From: Actinomycetota bacterium
GTDB taxonomy: Bacteria > Actinomycetota > Actinomycetes > S36-B12 > UBA5976
Direction: 5' to 3'
Assembly (NCBI GenBank): GCA_009923375.1
Contig: RFTO01000013.1
Location: forward strand, 1-14,900
DNA length: 14,900 nucleotides
The notes under the pieces were generated by a model. That model was not told the origin of the DNA. It did not search any database and saw nothing but the letters and a program-made list of their open reading frames with translations. Below, piece after piece: positions 13,145 to 14,900 of this stretch (within the stretch, counting starts at the first letter, position 1; every line of letters begins with the position of its first letter). The position numbers and the translations under genes are program-made.

Positions 13145-14900
13145 GTGACCACACAAGATGACCTCCTCAAGAACCTGTCCTTCGCCAAGCTCTCGGCTCG
13201 CACCCAGAACTTTCGACTCGGCAGCCCGCGCGCACTGCAGATCTCCGCAGATAACTCCCGCATCGCGTTCGTGCGCAGTGACCATGCGGCCTCTGCAGTC
13301 AACAGTCTTTACGTCGTCGACATCACGGATGCGGGGTTGGGCGAGGAGAAGGTCATCGTCGACCCCCGCACTCTCAGTGCTGGCGATGAGGATCTCCCCG
13401 CCGAAGAGCGCGCCCGCCGTGAGCGCATGCGCGAAACCACCGCCGGCGTCACGGCTTATTCAGCCAACTCTTCGTTGACCACTGCTGTGTTCGCCTTGTC
13501 AGGCGAACTTTGGGTCACATCGTTGCTGACCGCGGACAGTGCTCGCCGCCTCGATGTTCCCGGCCCGGTGATCGACCCGCGGTTGTCACCCACCGGCACC
13601 CATGCAGCATTTGTTGCAGGCGGCGGAGTGCACGTTGTTGACATCTCCAGCGGAAACGTCGCAACGTTGGTCACGCCTGAGAATGACGAGATCACGTACG
13701 GCCTCGCGAATTTCATCGCCGCCGAAGAGCTCAACCGCTACCGCGGTTATTGGTGGTCTCCTGATGGCGCGCACCTGCTGATTGAACGTGTTGACAACGC
13801 ACCAGTCACCACCTGGTGGATCGCCGATCCGGCGAACCCGCAAACCCCTGCTCATCCGCATAAGTACCCAGCCGCAGGAACTGCGAATCCCGCACTGCAA
13901 TTGCACATTGTCGCCATCGACGGCTCATCGAATGTGCAGGTTCACTGGGATGCCCAAGGGTTTGAATATCTCGTCACGGCTGGATGGCAGAAGGGCCACA
14001 GCCCCCTCATTACTGTGATGAACCGCCGCCAGGACCGCCAGCTGATCCTGACTGTTGATGCAGCAACCGGCACCACCACGACGGAATACGAATCCTCCGA
14101 TGACTGCTGGGTTGAGTGGATCGACGGCCTGCCGGCGTGGACACCCGATGACACGCTGCTTGTCCACATCGACGATCTCGCCACCAACACTCGCCGTATC
14201 GCCAAGGTGCGCAGCGGCGCCGCCGAACCTTTCACTCCGGTGGGCCTGCAGGTGGCGTCCATTCTCACCACAACAGATTCCGGGGTGCTCGTTTCGGCCA
14301 CCCCCGACAGCCCTTACATGCAAGCGCACTCGATCCCCTGGGATGGCACGAGCTCAGCGCTAGCCAGTACCGATGATGACGGCTGGCATTCAACTGTCGC
14401 CAGCAGCGACGGTTCGCTCCTGGTGGTCGCTTCCAGCAGCCTGCGCAACACCACCACCACCTGGCGAGTGCTGCGCGATGGGGTTGAGATCGGCACTCTC
14501 AGCAACCTCGCGGCCGGACCGCAAGACGCCCAGCCGCCGGTGACCCCGGTTGCTGAGTTGGTCCACCTGGGTGAACGTGCCCTTCGGACTATTGTCATTT
14601 TCCCCACCGGCCATGTTCGTGGCTCGGCTCGCCTGCCATTGATCATGAGCCCCTACGGCGGCCCGCACGCAGTAAGCGCGCTCGCACATCTGCGCTCCCA
14701 CTCACGAGCGCAGTTCCTCGCCGATCAGGGGTTTGCCGTGGCAATCACCGACAACCGCGGCACCCCGTGGCGGGGGCCGGTGTGGGAGCGCGAGGTATTC
14801 CGCGACCTCTCCACCAAGGTGCTCGAAGACCAGGTGGCTGCGGTTGAGGCCCTCGGGGAGATGTACCCGGGCGACATCGATACTTCCCGAGTGGGCATTC
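13145..14900 (+). CDS. S9B prolyl oligopeptidase / dipeptidyl-peptidase IV-like protein (3' end outside window)
   Basis: The visible 585 residues hold an N-terminal beta-propeller (to about 430) with AAEELNRYRGYWWSPDG, in which E194-E195 match the DPP IV double-glutamate motif that binds the free N-terminus of the peptide. The opening of the alpha/beta-hydrolase domain follows: SPYGGPH (502-508, oxyanion tyrosine Y504), then GFAVAITDNRGTPWRG. The nucleophile motif GxSxGG should lie just past the window edge, so activity cannot be confirmed. There is no signal peptide; it is likely cytoplasmic and trims dipeptides from peptides. GTG 13145 starts the conserved protein; only weak GGAA precedes it. 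GACAAT (13111-13116) could serve as its -10. It is divergent from mshB with 52 bp between starts. Confidence 0.9.
   Translation, partial: MTTQDDLLKNLSFAKLSARTQNFRLGSPRALQISADNSRIAFVRSDHAASAVNSLYVVDITDAGLGEEKVIVDPRTLSAGDEDLPAEERARRERMRETTAGVTAYSANSSLTTAVFALSGELWVTSLLTADSARRLDVPGPVIDPRLSPTGTHAAFVAGGGVHVVDISSGNVATLVTPENDEITYGLANFIAAEELNRYRGYWWSPDGAHLLIERVDNAPVTTWWIADPANPQTPAHPHKYPAAGTANPALQLHIVAIDGSSNVQVHWDAQGFEYLVTAGWQKGHSPLITVMNRRQDRQLILTVDAATGTTTTEYESSDDCWVEWIDGLPAWTPDDTLLVHIDDLATNTRRIAKVRSGAAEPFTPVGLQVASILTTTDSGVLVSATPDSPYMQAHSIPWDGTSSALASTDDDGWHSTVASSDGSLLVVASSSLRNTTTTWRVLRDGVEIGTLSNLAAGPQDAQPPVTPVAELVHLGERALRTIVIFPTGHVRGSARLPLIMSPYGGPHAVSALAHLRSHSRAQFLADQGFAVAITDNRGTPWRGPVWEREVFRDLSTKVLEDQVAAVEALGEMYPGDIDTSRVGI

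Noticed and set aside
13093..13302. Upstream extension of mshB to an ATG at 13302
   Set aside because: The extension would run antisense through the conserved start of the S9 peptidase, and MshB proteins begin at the residues encoded from 13092.

Overview
The window looks like ordinary chromosomal DNA of a GC-rich actinobacterium (Actinomycetota). Three things point there. MshB of mycothiol biosynthesis is present. So is an actinobacterial 7Fe ferredoxin next to a succinyldiaminopimelate aminotransferase. Last, the gene set (mshB, fdxC, dapC, dapD, dapE, LOG, DivIVA-like, DUF3117, O-methyltransferase, htrA) matches the stretch of the Mycobacterium tuberculosis chromosome around Rv1170-Rv1223, here strongly compacted. 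No genus can be named from sequence alone. I see no mobile element, prophage, CRISPR array, rRNA or tRNA.

Layout. At 1-1386 (-) lies a membrane-anchored HtrA serine protease, cut by the left edge. It is divergent from a class I O-methyltransferase (1587-2261, +); the sigE/rseA pair found between these genes in mycobacteria is absent. From 2349 to 4405 (-) there are a LOG-family protein, an overlapping DivIVA-like/SRPBCC fusion and a DUF3117 micro-protein. At 4649-5194 (+) is a YceI protein with a MarR-like palindrome upstream and a strong terminator downstream. dapE (5408-6508, -) and dapD (6527-7477, +) are divergent with only 18 bp between start codons. Then comes a minus-strand group fdxC-dapC-gltA (10324 down to 7528). 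A Thermus-type cysteinyl-tRNA synthetase (10392-11831, +) overlaps the tail of a small membrane protein that is coupled to mshB (12208-11804 and 13092-12205, -). A DPP IV-like S9 peptidase (13145 onward, +) is cut by the right edge.

How the genes work together. dapD, dapC and dapE encode the three consecutive steps of the succinylase branch of meso-diaminopimelate/lysine synthesis, which feeds peptidoglycan. gltA supplies the TCA cycle. mshB and a cysteinyl-tRNA synthetase both touch cysteine/thiol metabolism. htrA and the O-methyltransferase belong to the envelope-stress neighbourhood of actinobacteria.

The most interesting signal is in the starts rather than in any one gene. Genes with a Shine-Dalgarno (htrA, DUF3117, yceI, gltA) sit apart from a second class with none. 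In that class a -10-like hexamer (TANNNT, or GATAAT for fdxC) ends 6-7 nt before the start codon (LOG, dapE, dapD, fdxC, cysS, mshB; 8 nt for the O-methyltransferase). This predicts leaderless mRNAs. Between dapE and dapD the two predicted -10 boxes overlap on opposite strands, giving a candidate minimal bidirectional leaderless promoter.
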